Source: Tenebrio molitor
Taxonomy: Eukaryota > Arthropoda > Insecta > Coleoptera > Tenebrionidae
Length of the DNA: 64,000 nucleotides
Direction: 5' to 3'
Assembly (NCBI RefSeq): GCF_963966145.1
Contig: NC_091046.1
Span: forward strand, 46,066,001-46,130,000
The stretch's first letter is position 1. Every line of letters begins with the position of its first letter. Under the pieces are notes generated by a model. That model searched no databases, was not told the DNA's origin, and saw only the letters and a program-made list of their open reading frames with translations. The translations under genes and the position numbers were made by a program. Shown here piece by piece: positions 22,069-34,600 of this stretch.

Positions 22069-22104
22069 TCAACGTTTCGACAATTACGGACGCATCATCA
22101 GGGC
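22069..22104 (-). ncRNA. Hammerhead-ribozyme-like core motif
   Basis: The minus strand reads CTGATGA, sixteen bases, GAAAC, then GTTG (22101 down to 22071). CUGAUGA and GAAAC are the two conserved core boxes of hammerhead ribozymes. The GAAACGTTG context is the one seen in Penelope-like and other insect retroelement termini. The intervening sixteen bases pair poorly as stem II and no clear cleavage triplet with flanking stems was found, so this is at best a decayed element end. Confidence 0.25.
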
Positions 22105-24735
22105 CTCCACGCAAATCTCCTCCTTCGTTTCTTTTCCTCAACACCTACAGCATTTTTCTGACATCTCAACTCTCAAAGAAAGATTTTTTTTTGACAAGAA
22201 TGGGCCACAAGTAGTGCACTGGGGGACAGCCAGCATTTGTACTAACAATGACTTCTAATTGAAAATTCCACCGTGCGGTTTGCATTAATTGGTCGGGCGA
22301 TTTGTCTTTGGTCCCGCAGGGCACCACATCGGTCCCCGCTCTTTTTTGCTTGGGACGAAGAACCTGCGGTCTCACCACCTCGCCGATGCCTCCAGTGCAG
22401 CGTCTTGGCATTTGAATGGAAATCATTAAGAATACACACCCTTGTTTATCAGTGACTGGCTGTCTAAGGCTAGTTTTATAATTAATTGAATGCTGAGTCA
22501 GCGAGGACCTCACTAAAACACCACAGATAGCCACACGGCCACCTTGATTGGCACCGTGTGTGTATAAAACGATTCTTACCTGTTTAATTCCTCCGTCTGC
22601 GCCGTGGATGACTTATGAGTATTCAAGGAGAGGCACTGTTTAATTAATAACCTGAATATTTTTGAATATTTTAACACTACAACAGACATCATTAATAAAA
22701 AAGGAAACAACACGGGGCGTTCTCGGTGAAGACGTCTCGTATTTATCTAAGGAGTTGTGGAGTCATATGAGGGGCATAATTTATTTCGATGCGTGTCACA
22801 GATCGCATTAATATTTATTTCTTCGCGATCCACGAGAATTCTGTGGGACTCGGGTCCGGCCGCAGATCTGGACCTTCTAAGCCTAATCCGAGTCCAGTCA
22901 TCGTGGCTCGAGTGCAGATGAAGAAGAGTAATTGTAGTTGTATAATTTGACAAGAGGTGCCCAGGTAAGTGACAGACGCGGCCGCCAGTTGGGGGGTCGC
23001 GATACCATCTCCTGGCAATCGCAATTGGTGTCTAGTCATCCTCGCGGACCATACCGGGACCGGTCCAAAACTAGACGGTCCAAATCACGACCGGATTTGT
23101 GCATATCGATTTTGGACTCTATTAAAATGTCAAATTAATAAAGACCCTTGTTGGTGTCGTTAACGGCGTCGTAAATCGTCCGCGCCTTCTTCCTCCCATC
23201 GTGTGGAAAGTGCCGGTTGGTCCGGTTCGGTTTTGGTAGTGTTGCGCTTCTTGCGCAACCCTTGTAGAGCGACGGGCGCGATTTGATTCGTTTTAATCAG
23301 AGATTATCGGTCTATGACAGCCGTCTTATCGAAACTTTTAATTACAGAGCTCGACGTGGTCCAATCTTGGGATCCCATCGAGGAAGACAACAATCGATCG
23401 CCTCCACACGACGAGGAAAAAAGACGAGCGCATCTACATCCAGTAATGGTGCCACAATTTAAAGGAGGCGATGTGGGTTATGGTAAACAGTCATAATGTT
23501 TGACTTATATAAGTGGAGGAATAAAATAAATGCCCACTTGTTTTTGTCGTGAACACACCATTCGGATTTGTGATGGGATCGTTAGGGAAACTCGACGAAC
23601 GCGGAGGAATGGAGGAAGGATCCTCTGAAGTTGACATTCATTGAAATAAAGCCCCGTTATTACCACTAAAATAAACACTTGGCATTAATACACCATATCG
23701 AGGCAGAGGAGGTCCTTACAATCGGAAAGAGCGACCGGAGCCGCCCCGGAATAATTAATCGACAGGAATTTTCGAAACGCGGGGAGAGCGCTAATCAAGG
23801 ACGAGGACTCTCCGGAGTCAAAGCGAGTGCCCGCTAATTACCCTTTAAACCCTGCAAAAAACAAAATTACATCTCCGCCAATACAATTAGTTTTAACGAA
23901 GTTGGTACTCGTGTTTCCCGGAGTGAACCGGCGGAGAAGGAAAGGGCCGGAGCCGAGAAGAGAAATGCGAAAAACTTCACTTATTAAGGATGTTATAAGT
24001 ATAAGATATTAGTGCAGTTGAGAGGGTGAGGGCAGATGGGGGAGCGCCGCTCCCGACGAGGATGCCACATATATATTAAGAAAATAGGGTAGTTAAGAAA
24101 ATTGGCAAAGTAGTTATACTTGTATCTTGGAAATATTAGATTTAGCGTCGGGGGCGGCATCGCTGCAGAGCGGCTCGTCCGTACAACAACACCTGACGCG
24201 TCTTTTCCGGGGCACCCCAAGGCTCCATCCCTGACCCTCTACTTTCCGTTTTTGGAGGTGGCCGCAGACAATGGCCGACCCCCGGTCGAGAAATGCGCGG
24301 GTGTGAATTCCGATGGCCGAAATTCCACCGCAATTGATTTTATTTCAACAAGAGAAAAACGAACAGGAACGATCGGAACTGTAGCATAAAACAATAGACA
24401 CCCACGAGGTTCGGCGGTCGTACGTCGTGTACACAGGTGCGTTTCAGTCGAGATCTGGGCCCGTAGGTGTAGTAAATAGTCTTGCTTGAATTCAAATCCG
24501 ATATTTTTTATTTCGTGCTGATCCTCATTGTGTGAGGACATTAGCTTGAGATGCTATCGCCGACTGTGGGTTTGATATTAATTTAGTACTTTAGCCCGCG
24601 ATCTTCAGACCATTGTGTTTGGTGGGTGCCCAACCAAGGCGGGCGGGGGGCGGCGACGGGTCGAGGCGCTGCGTCTGTTTACCTTACCGTCCTGCTCCCC
24701 CTGGCACCATCCGCGAAGACACCCGGACACTTTTA
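22105..24735. other. Gene-free, CpG-containing stretch
   Basis: Moderately GC-rich, no repeats, with many short Arg/Pro/Ser-rich frames on both strands. Nothing with protein-domain features or consistent splice-site framing could be supported. Confidence 0.4.
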
Positions 24736-24737
24736 CA

Positions 24738-27480
24738 AAATAATAATAATAATGATGATTGTGATAAATACCACAAACGACCTAATTCCTTCCAAAATTT
24801 ACACCCGATCAGTTACTGGGGTCGTTTGAAACGCGCTTACAAAGATTCTTGTCGGAGATGTAAAAATTGGAAGAAAACATTTTGTAATTAATTCCTTAAC
24901 ACTAGACGTGTTTGTAGAACAGTCCTGATCTTCCTGTGTGCTACGCTAGTTCATCAAGCCGTTTTTCCAAAATAATAATAATAATGCTGATTGTAATAAT
25001 ATACTCGATCTTTTACTGGGGTCGTTTGGAACTCAGTTACAAAAAGAAACCAGCACTTTTCTTCTTATTTTTTTCGTGGTTCTTCATTCTTCTCAGACTA
25101 GTAATGAGAAGAAAATATTTTCTAATTAATTCCTGGAGCTAGAGTTACAGCACTACAAGTTCTGGCCTCCCTGGGTGACAAGAGAGTCCGTCGAACCGAT
25201 TTTCCAAAATAATAATAATAATGATGATTGTGATAAATGCCCACAACGTACAAATTTCTTCCAAAATTTGCACTAGATCAGTTACTGAGGTCGTTTGGAG
25301 CTCAGTTACAAAGAAAAACTACAGATATTTTTTTTGTTTTTTTTTTGTGATTCTTGTCGGAGAAATAAAACTTGGAGGAAAATATTTTGTAATTATTCCT
25401 AAACATCAGACGTGTTTGTAGAACAGTCCTGATCTTCCTGTGTGCTACGCGAGTCCGTCGAACCGTTTTTCCATAATAATAATAATAATAATGCTGATTG
25501 TAATAAGTGTCAAAAATGTACAAATTTCTTCTAAAATTTATACTCGATCTTTTACTGGGGTCGTTTGGAACTCAGTTCCAAAGAGAAACCAGCACTTTTC
25601 TTCTTATTTTTTCCGTGGTTCTTCATTCTTCTCAGACTAGTAATGAGAAGAAAATATTTTCTAATTAATTCCCGGAGCTAAAGTTACAGCACTACAAGTA
25701 TTTTTAGACAAGTTCTGGCCTCCCTGTGTGACAAGAGAGTCCGTCGAACCGATTTTCCAAAATAATAATAATAATGCTGATTGTAATAAGTGCCAAATAT
25801 GTACAAATTTCTTCAAAAATTTATACTCGATCTTTTACTGGGGTCGTTTGGAACTAAGTTACAAAGAGAAACCAGCACTTTTCTTCTTATTTTTTTCGTG
25901 GTTCTTCATTCTTCTCAGACTAGTAATGAGAAGAAAATATTTTCTAATTAATTCCTGGAGCTAGAGTTAAAGCACTACAAGTGTTTTTAGGCAAGTTCTG
26001 GCCTCCCTGTGTGACAAGAGAGTCCGTCGAACCGATTTTCCAAAATAATAATAATGCTAATTGTAATAAGTGCCAAAAATGTACAAATTTCTTTCAAAAT
26101 TTATACTCGATCATTTACTGGGGTCGTTTGGAACTCAGTTACAAAGAAAAACCAGCACTTTTCTTCTTATTTTTTTCGTGGTTCTTCATTCTTCTCAGAC
26201 TAGTAATGAGAAGAAAATATTTTCTAATTAATTCCTGGAGCTAGAATTACAACACTACAAGTGTTTTTAGGCAAGTTCTGGCCTCCCTGTGTGACAAGAG
26301 AGTCCGTCGAACCGATTTTCCAAAATAATAATAATAATGCTGATTGTAATAAGTGCCAAATATGTACAAATTTCTTCCAAAATTTATACTCGATCTTTTA
26401 CTGGGGTCGTTTGGAACTCAGTTACAAAGAGAAACCAGCACTTTTCTTCTTATTTTTTCCGTGGTTCTTCATTCTTCTCAGACTAGTAATGAGAAGAAAA
26501 TATTTTCTAATTAATTCCTGGAGCTAGAGTTACAGCACTACAAGTGTTTTTAGGCAGGTTCTGGCCTCCCTGGGTGAGAAGAGAGTCCGTCGAACCGATT
26601 TTCCAAAATAATAATAATACATATTGCTGATTGTAATAAGTGCCAAAAATGTACAAATTTCTTCCAAAATTTATACTCGCTCTTTTACTGGGGTCGTTTG
26701 GAACTCAGTTACAAAGAGAAACCAGCACTTTTCTTCTTATTTTTTCCGTGGTTCTTCATTCTTCTCAGATTAGTAATGAGAAGAAAATATTTTCTAATTA
26801 ATTCCTGGAGCTAGAGTTAAAGAACTACAAGTGTTTTTAGGCAAGTTATGGTCTTCCTGGGTGACAAGAGAGTCCGTCGAACCGATTTTCCAAAATAATA
26901 ATAATAATAGTGATTGTGATAAATGCCCACAACGTACAAATTTTTTCCAAAATTTTGCACTAGATCAGTTACTGAGGTCGTTTGGAGCTCAGTTACAAAG
27001 AAAAACTACAGATTTTTTTTGTTTTTTTTTTTGTGTGATTCTTGTCAGAGAAATAAAACTTGGAAGAAAATATTTTGTAATTATTCCTAAACACTAGACG
27101 TGTTTGTAGAACCGTCCTGAAATTCCTGTGAGCTACGCGAGTCCATCGAACCGTTTTTCCAAAATAATAATAATAATGCTGATTGTAATAAGTGTCAAAA
27201 ATGTACAAATTTCTTCCAAAATTTATACTCGATCTTTTACTGGGGTCGTTTGGAACACAGTTACAAAGAGAAACCAGCACTTTTCTTCTTATTTTTTTCG
27301 TGGTTCTTCATTCTTCTCAGACCAGTAATGAGAAGAAAATATTTTCTAATTAATTCCTGGAGCTAGTGTGGAGTGTGTTTAGGCAAGTTCTGGCCTCCTT
27401 GTGTGACAAGAGAGTCCGTCAAACCGATTTTTCAAAATAATAATGCTGATTGTGCAAATTTTTTTAAATTTTTGCCCAAT
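24738..27480. repeat. Tandem array of eleven 233-289-bp monomers
   Basis: The (AAT)n landmark after TTTTCCAAAA recurs at about 24738, 24971, 25208, 25475, 25759, 26042, 26322, 26605, 26894, 27162 and 27436, giving spacings of 233, 237, 267, 284, 283, 280, 283, 289, 268 and 274. Two monomer types share the core ACTGGGGTCGTTTGGAACTC (ACTGAGGTCGTTTGGAGCTC in two of the three A units). Type A (units 1, 3, 9) ends ACACTAGACGTGTTTGTAGA. Type B (units 2, 4-8, 10) ends with a TTCTTCTCA/TGAGAAGAA hairpin and TTCCTGGAGCTAGAGTT. Unit 11 is degenerate. Frames of 87-88 codons recur in the B units, but the unit lengths are not multiples of three, so they are not genes. Confidence 0.9.
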
Positions 27481-28850
27481 GAGTTGCTTCGACAAAGAAA
27501 ACTTACCGATTTTTTGGGAGAGAACATTTTGTAATTAATTTGTAGCTGGTGGAAGTTTCTGGAAGTATGTGGAGTGTCCCGGGGGATCAAAGGGGATTTT
27601 TGCGCTGACAATCGGGTCCAATTAGAAATTCGTCGGCGTTTTCCCATTAAAATTTCCGGAGTGAACTATTCACACAGAGTGGCTATCCTGTGAGAGTCCA
27701 GTCCGATGGAATGCAGTGGCGGAGGAGGCGGCGATGCTGGCCGCCTCCTCGACAAAAGGCTCACTGGTCCGGAAGCAACTTTGATCTCGAAACGAAATTG
27801 CAATTTTGAAACGGTCACCGCAACGCATCGGCCCGAATATTATATTGAAAGGCATTATGGGATATTTAATTCGGGATCCTTCGCCCCCGAGTAATGACCG
27901 TCGGATTCGTCGTGGCGCAACAATGGCGTAAATAATGCATCTCTGGACGCAACAATGTGCATAATAAAGTATCTCGCCGCGATCCAGATCAATACACGGT
28001 GTCCGTTTATCAGATCGGCCTCGTCGAATAAAATAAATTTCCGCCGAAATAATTGCACAGATGATTCCTGCAGAGGCGACGACTTCCTGCGGCCGGCTGC
28101 GACTCGTCTGGGCCGGCGTAGCTGCGCTACCATACCAGTAACGCACTTAATGAAATTTATGGCCCAGATTTCACACGGACCGACTCCGCTAGGCTAATTT
28201 ATTTATCGCCAGGTCCGGACAATGGCTAATATCGGTTAACACCGAGGATTAGTCCTGCGTCGCGGATAATTGTCGCCGCGCATATACCTACAGAAAATTT
28301 CCAGGATCCGGGCCCACGACTCCGGGCGAGATACATTAAGATAGGAGGTCGCCCAGCTAAATCATATTGCAAAATGTCAGCACGCCTAATTACATCATTT
28401 ATGCTAATTTTATGGCGGGCGAGGGCTTTATGGTCGACACACTTTATTTTTGATCCTCGTAATTTAATTAAGACATAAACCGAACGATTTTTTAATGCCG
28501 ATTTGAATTTTATGGAAGCTGTGTGGGCGAGATCCTCCACTCTTGGAAAACCTACGTTCGCGATGTTTTCCGTGATTTACGCGAAAATTACACTGATTAA
28601 CGGAGAAAAATGGACTCGCGGCCCACCCGGAACTCAAAGTGTTCCATAAAAATTAGGGTTTGTCATGGTAGGTGAGTCGTAAATATAGCGCTGATGCGAT
28701 TTTGACCGATCCGGGGACCGATCACGCCCATGGCGACCTCGGTCCGCGATCACGTCAAAAACGAAAAAAGAAATCAAAACGGAGAGAGAGTTAACACTTT
28801 TTGGAGCATATTTCTATTTTGGTTGGACCTTGGTCAAACCTCACAAAACG
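27481..28850. other. Gene-free, CpG-containing stretch
   Basis: GC-rich from 27.66 to 28.4 kb. The 158-codon minus-strand frame here (27670-28146) has no recognisable domain and overlaps equally long frames. It is treated as chance. A perfect hairpin lies at 27722-27750. Confidence 0.4.
27722..27750. repeat. Perfect 11-bp GC hairpin
   Basis: GAGGAGGCGGC (27722-27732), a loop of seven bases, and GCCGCCTCCTC (27740-27750) form a perfect stem of high GC. No T-run follows on either strand, and this is eukaryotic DNA, so it is not called a terminator. Confidence 0.7.
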
Positions 28851-28853
28851 CCA

Positions 28854-29755
28854 CATTCATTCTAAGATAAATGTCACAAAGGTCAAAATTGGGATCGATT
28901 TTGACAGTCCCTGCCGCCACCGTACTGTCCAGATTTTGTAGCTTTGACGACGTACCGACTAAAAATATGTCCCATCAAAGGTATGCTTTGGAGGTGTTGT
29001 TGATGAGAAAAGCTCTTCGCACCAATTCAAAAACACTACATTTTGGGGAAGTACCCAATAAGGTACTTGTTATACAGTGATTCCGGACAAGCTAAAAACA
29101 CCACATTCATTCTAAGATAAATGTCACAAAGGTCAAAATTGGGATTGATAGTTTTTGACAATCCCTGTCGCCACCGTACTGTCCAGATTTTGTAGCGTTG
29201 AGGACGTACCGACTAAAAATATGTCCCATCAAAGGTATGCTTTGGAGGTGTTGTTGATGAGAAAAGCTCTTCGCATCAATTCAAAAACACTACATTTTGG
29301 AAGTACCCAACAAGGTACTGTTATACAATGATTCCTGACAAGCTAAAAATGGCATATTCATTCTAAGATAAATGTCACAAAGGTCAAAACTGGGATCGAT
29401 CGCTTTTGACAATCCCTGGCGCCACCGTACTGTCCAGATTTTGTAGCGTTGACGACGTACCGATTAAAAATATGTCCCACCAAACATCAAAGGTACGCTT
29501 GGGAAGTGTAATTGATGACAAGAGCTCTTCGCATCAGTTCAAAAACACTACATTTTGGAAGTACCCAACAAGGTACTGTTATACAATGACTCCGGACAAG
29601 CTAAAAACGCCACATTCATTCTAAGATAAATGTCACAAAGGTCACAATTGTGATTGATCGCGTTTGACGAGGAAAGCCGCCAGAGTACTATCCAGATTTT
29701 GTAGCGTTGACAGATGGTACCGATTAAAAATATGTCCCCATCTAACGTGCGGTGT
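28854..29755. repeat. Tandem repeat of about 250 bp, 3.5 copies
   Basis: TCTAAGATAAATGTCACAAA recurs at 28861, 29111, 29362 and 29620 (spacings 250, 251, 258). Each unit continues through GCCACCGTACTGTCCAGATT, TTGTAGCGTTGACGACGTAC and AAAAACACTACATTTTGG to GACAAGCTAAAAA. The last copy diverges after about 29740. Units are non-coding. Confidence 0.85.
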
Positions 29756-30596
29756 TGGAATGGTTTCAGTTATTTTTTCTGATAGATGCTAGTAGAGCTA
29801 TTAGAACGGAGCCGAGTTGGAGAAAGCGCAGTTAAGTAAAAATTTTTGGAAATGGGAATAAGTATTTTGAAAATTATTTCAGGTTAATTTAATATGACAA
29901 CAAGCAAACGTACAGAGAAACATTGCTAAAGATAAATAAAATCAATTTAAAAGAAAACATATACAGAGTGTGCCTGCAAAATCCAAGAAAATCAAATTTC
30001 TTTTGATACTATGGAAACTTTTTTTTATAAATATTTTCATATTTGTGTTATATATTTCTTAGCTTGACAGAGCGTTCAAGGATCAAACGTGAGCTTAGGG
30101 TCATTGTTTTTGACAAAAACTCTTCACATCATTTCAAAAACATTTAATTTTGGAAGTACCTAAAAAGGCACCGAATGAAAAATCATGTCAAAATGACATT
30201 TGAGTGCCACAAGGATGTCAAATTTTATTTATGGACGTATGGGAGCGTTGTAGTTCGTTATTAAGTAGAAAGGAATTAGAAAGGAATAGAAATGGAGAAA
30301 ATGCCATTTGGGCAACATTTCTGGATGTCAAAAGGTAAAGACAAATGAAAATGAGTATTTTGAAAAATTATTTCGGGTTAATTTAATACAAGCATTAAAA
30401 GGGGTACAGAGAGAGATTGCTAAAAATAAATAAAAATCTACAGAGTGACCCTACAAAATCTAAGAAATTTAAATTTCATTTGTAACTACAGAAACTTAGC
30501 TTATCAAAATGGAATGCGAAGAAATTCCTGTGTGGAACATATTACTATTTTAGATTTCTTTGAAGGAATAAAATATTTTGAAATTTTGTGTTATAT

Positions 30597-31117
30597 ACAG
30601 GGTGACTGACGAAAAACGAAATAGTTTGAAAAATACTTCATTATTATCCTATTCGATATTTTTTTCGACATCTATTTTTTGACAGACGATAGCCAACTTT
30701 TTTTTTCAAATAAACTCGATATATTTTTTTATTCGTTCTTATAAAGAATCTTCTTCTGAATATTCGTAAATTAAAAGAAAAAACAAAAATGTATTTTAAT
30801 TGAAAAAAATTGAAAATCAAAAATCAAGTGATCAAATTTGTAAACAATACAAAATCTATTCTGATTGCTCAAAATATCCTCAATGCTGTTACAGACACTG
30901 TCGATACCTTCTAGAAATGCCCACTTATGCATTCAGTAAAAAATTTCGGGGTTTTTCCTGACATACTCGCATTACCCTTTTTTTAGCTCTTTTTGGGTAC
31001 CTGGTGTGGTCAAATAAATATTGTCTCGAAAATTTCCAATGAATATAAAGAAATCCAATGGATTCAAATTTGGGGATCTAGCGGGCCATCGAATAGCTCC
31101 ATGAGCACCCATTCATC
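30597..31117 (-). mobile_element. Mariner-type transposon 3' remnant
   Basis: The plus strand begins with an isolated TACAGGGTGACTGACGAAAA terminus at 30597. The minus strand near 31100-30985 encodes a transposase scrap. The opposite terminus is missing and the sequence switches to a different repeat at 31117. Confidence 0.5.
30979..31110 (-). pseudogene. Mariner-type transposase fragment
   Basis: Read on the minus strand, about 43 codons give GAHGAIRWPARSPNLNPLDF and then FIFIGNFRDNIYLTTPGT before a stop. The motif WPARSPxLxPLDFFxxG, containing the D-hydrophobic-NPLD catalytic region, is a hallmark of insect mariner/Mos1-like DDE transposases. An in-frame stop lies just upstream. Only the C-terminal part of the catalytic domain remains. 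Confidence 0.65.
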
Positions 31118-31620
31118 GGTTAATTTAATATGAGTATTAAGAGAGGTACAGAGAGAGATTGCTAAAAATAAATAAAGTTAATTTAAAATGAAACATGTAC
31201 AGAGTGAGCCTACTTAGCTTATCAAAATGGAATGAGGAGAAACTCCTGTGTGGAACAAATTCCTAATTTGGAATTTTTTGAAAAAATTAAATATTTTCAA
31301 ATTTTGTTTTAAGCTCCAAACGTCAAAGGTAAGCTTGGAGTCATTATTTTTGACAACTCTTGACATCTTTTCAAAAGCTCTAAATTTTGGAAGTACCCAA
31401 CATGGTACCGAATGGAGAATCATGTCACAAAAATATCTCTAATGCTCCGGAAACAAACGTAAGATGGCGGGTTTGTAAAAGGGTGCCATCTTATATTGTG
31501 CCGCCATTTTGTCCAGTACGCACTGTATTTGTGGAAGGTTAAATTTTATTTGTAGAGGTATGGAAATTTAGTTGGTTACGAAGTAAATTTTTCCGTAAGT
31601 GTGAATCTGTAGAAAAACAA

Positions 31621-34600
31621 ACTCATGAATATTATTACCATGTTGCGAAAAAATCGCCCCATGTGATCAGAAGTACGAGTGCGGATTCGATTATCGCCTC
31701 GCCTAAGCCAATTTCCCGAACAAAAGTGTTTATGGGTGAGCCCATTAGGTGTCTGTGATTAGCGAATCGATTTTGGCAGGAAATCGAGGACCCGCGGTGT
31801 CCGATTGAATAATCGCGAGGTAAATAATTTTTCCGTTGCGATAAATCCATTGTGAGCGATAATTAATCGTTGGGAGTTAATGATGAATGATGACTGTTGG
31901 TTTGTAAAACATTAAAAGAATCTCCGGGCCCGCACGGATTCGTTAATTACCGCCGATTACGATCTGTGTACGCATCAAGCAAAGAGTGGAGAGCGGTCAG
32001 TCAAGGCCTGGACGTGCGAGCAGGCATTAACCGGACCGGTGTAAAAGCCGTTCCGAGAGGAGCATCCGAGTAATTTGTGGTGAGGCAGCGGGCATTAAGA
32101 GCCTTATTAAACCATGATTATAAAACATTGTAATAAAATTTCACACATTAAAATAAAATTCGAATAAATTACAAATAAACTAGTCGTCATTAAGAGGATG
32201 TTTACGACACTTAGTGTCGGCTCGGCTCATATTTTTGTTAATAAATTACTGAAAACGAAAATAATATTCATAAAACTATAATACGACTACTGGACTGTGA
32301 GCCACTTTTTTTACAGCGCGCATATGCTCAGACCAGCTCTAAATTATATTTTATTTTATTGAATAAAACGACCACCACTCACGACCCAGACGGGACTTTA
32401 ACTACCGAATCGCACATTTGCACCAGACCTAGTCGAAAACAAGTCATCCGTACTCGCCGGGACTGGGTCCACTTGAAAACCCCCGGTAACTGGGCGCGGA
32501 CCAAGCGAAGACAACCGCGTCGGCGTCCATTAGCTCTGGCCATCGTCGCAATCACGGCGGATTTTTTCCCTAATCCCCCATTTGGTCCGGCAAATTGTGT
32601 CGTCCTGAGCGCGTATAAATAACGAGACCCTGCAGGTATAATAATGAGCTTAACAAACTTAATATGCATAACTGATTATGTGGTGGAATGCATCGGAGCC
32701 GGGGGGGCGATATTGCTGTCACACCTCAAGGAATTCCAAAGCGGAGCGGACACAATGGTTGCCGTCAGAGATCCAGCTCCGAACATTCGCCTACCGCGCG
32801 ACAAAACCATTAATAAAAATCTACAAACAAAAAAATCAGGATACACACGTGTACCGGTCTATACGGGTGGGGTGCTTTTGTCCCAGGCTTAGGGGTGGGT
32901 GCCTTCGAAATTATGATGCAAAGGGGGATGCGAGACACATCGAAAAAAAAATCCTTTTGAATACATTTTAGGCACAGTAATTTTACGTACGCGCAAGCGG
33001 ACGAAAAGTAACTCTTTTTCGGACGCACTTTTTCGGACGCTGACCGTGGCGGCATCTGCTGGTCTGTCTAGTAAGTTAGCAACGAAACCGATAAAACTGT
33101 CCTGTCACCATAAATTATCTAAATAGTAAATTTCTCGTTTTTTTGGCAAGCTGATAAAAATACAATAAAGAAAATACTTGTTAATAAATTTATCTACATA
33201 TTTCAAAAAGATAGATACAAAATAAATTTGTAATTTTTTAAGTGCCTTTTGTCCTCGCCTGTTTTGAAGCCTCGGCCAGAAAACTCAGACTCGGACGAAA
33301 AAGATGCACTTTTTGGTCTTGATACACAAATAACTATTTTTTTCAAGGTGTCATTAAGTACCTTGAGAACACTTTTGTGCAACATTTTATCCAACCCAAA
33401 GAATAAACGTTACAAAGATACCGAGTCAAAATATCACTAAGAAGATTAAAGAAGACAAATGGACAAGGTCGATTAGTGTTAGATTTATCAGAGCCGTGCC
33501 CATCATTATTTAGATTGGACCTGTTTCGTCACCTACGACGAGGACATCTCTATCAAAATGTTTTCCAAATTACGTAATTCCAATTTTGTGTTTTTTGACA
33601 CAAGATCTTTATCTTCGATTTATTTGCAAAGATGGGGCAAGCGCTCCGGTGCCTAGAACAAGTTTTATCTCGAAAGCTAGTGTACCGAGTGTCCCAAATA
33701 AAAAATGTGTTACAAGGTGTGGATGATGGCGAAACCAGTTGGGTGCAAGAAGCCGCCTCCTGCGCGTAATTCTCAGTTTCTCCAGAAACGCCGTCAATTC
33801 CTTTTAGCGTTGACGCGGTCGGGAGAGATGACGGAGGCCCACGCGAAATCGGCGATTATAAAAGACAACGGCGCTTTGAAAAGGCACTTCTTGGGCCATC
33901 GAACCGCTTCCCGGTCGTGTTTATCTGTCGTCAAAGACACCTAGTCGAGTTAAATGGTGCGGACAGCGGGATCGAAGGCAGGACATCAAACAAGAGGGTC
34001 GCCTGAAAGGTACAAATTCTCCGGGCACGTCCCGCCAATAGGCGAAAGTGTGTCGACGAGAGGGCCCATTAGGCCGCTAATTGCGGCTCTGTCGCACTCG
34101 CGGATATCGGAAACGAGATAATCGAAGTCCGTACGCGACCTGGCTGAAGACGATCCGGGCCCGGACTTTAATCGGATTAATTGCGTCACGGGACGTGACG
34201 AGAGCCCAAATAATTAATCCGGGGCTGCCCATGGGGAAACACATTTTTCCAAAAGCGATCAGGAATGCAACAAAATACATTTTTTTTTAATTTCTATAAA
34301 AATTTCTAATAAAAGAAATACTCTTCTCCTTCACGTTGTTGCCAAATTTAACCCGAAAAAAGTAAAAAATCGTATCTGGTACTGATACGCGGTACCACTT
34401 TGGTGTCGTCGTGGATTCGCGTGTTTCGCACCAGCTGGTGTCATTTCCTCGGAGCTGGGTGTCCCATATTCAGGTGGTCGAAATATGTGGGTTAATGGCC
34501 TGGTACGTCACCACGCCGTAGATCCACCAGTCATCTGTGACACTTTTTAAAAAAATCAAACGATCCAAAGATACTTATTACAAATCTCTTTAAGAGAGAT

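Larger units (their letters stand above)
29756..31620. repeat. Mosaic of dispersed repeat fragments
   Basis: GGTTAATTTAATA followed by GTACAGAGAGAGATTGCTAA and AAATAAATAAA occurs at 29882, 30376 and 31117. GCTTATCAAAATGGAATG.. GAAAC/ATTCCTGTGTGGAAC occurs at 30499 and 31218. Fragments of the 250-bp unit (TTTTGGAAGTACC..A..AAGGCACCGAATG) recur at 30150 and 31385. A mariner-type scrap interrupts the mosaic at 30597-31117. Confidence 0.65.

Noticed and set aside
25728..26527. Three consecutive open frames of 78-88 codons encoding nearly the same peptide
   Set aside because: They are copies of the tandem monomer. Unit lengths (280-284) are not multiples of three, and the frames start in repeat sequence and end at the same AT-rich stop.
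24738..27480. CRISPR-like regular array
   Set aside because: Whole monomers of 233-289 bp repeat; there are no short repeats with unique spacers, and the DNA is eukaryotic.
27670..28146. 158-codon minus-strand frame
   Set aside because: No domain, overlapping frames of similar length on both strands, and GC-rich composition that makes stops rare.
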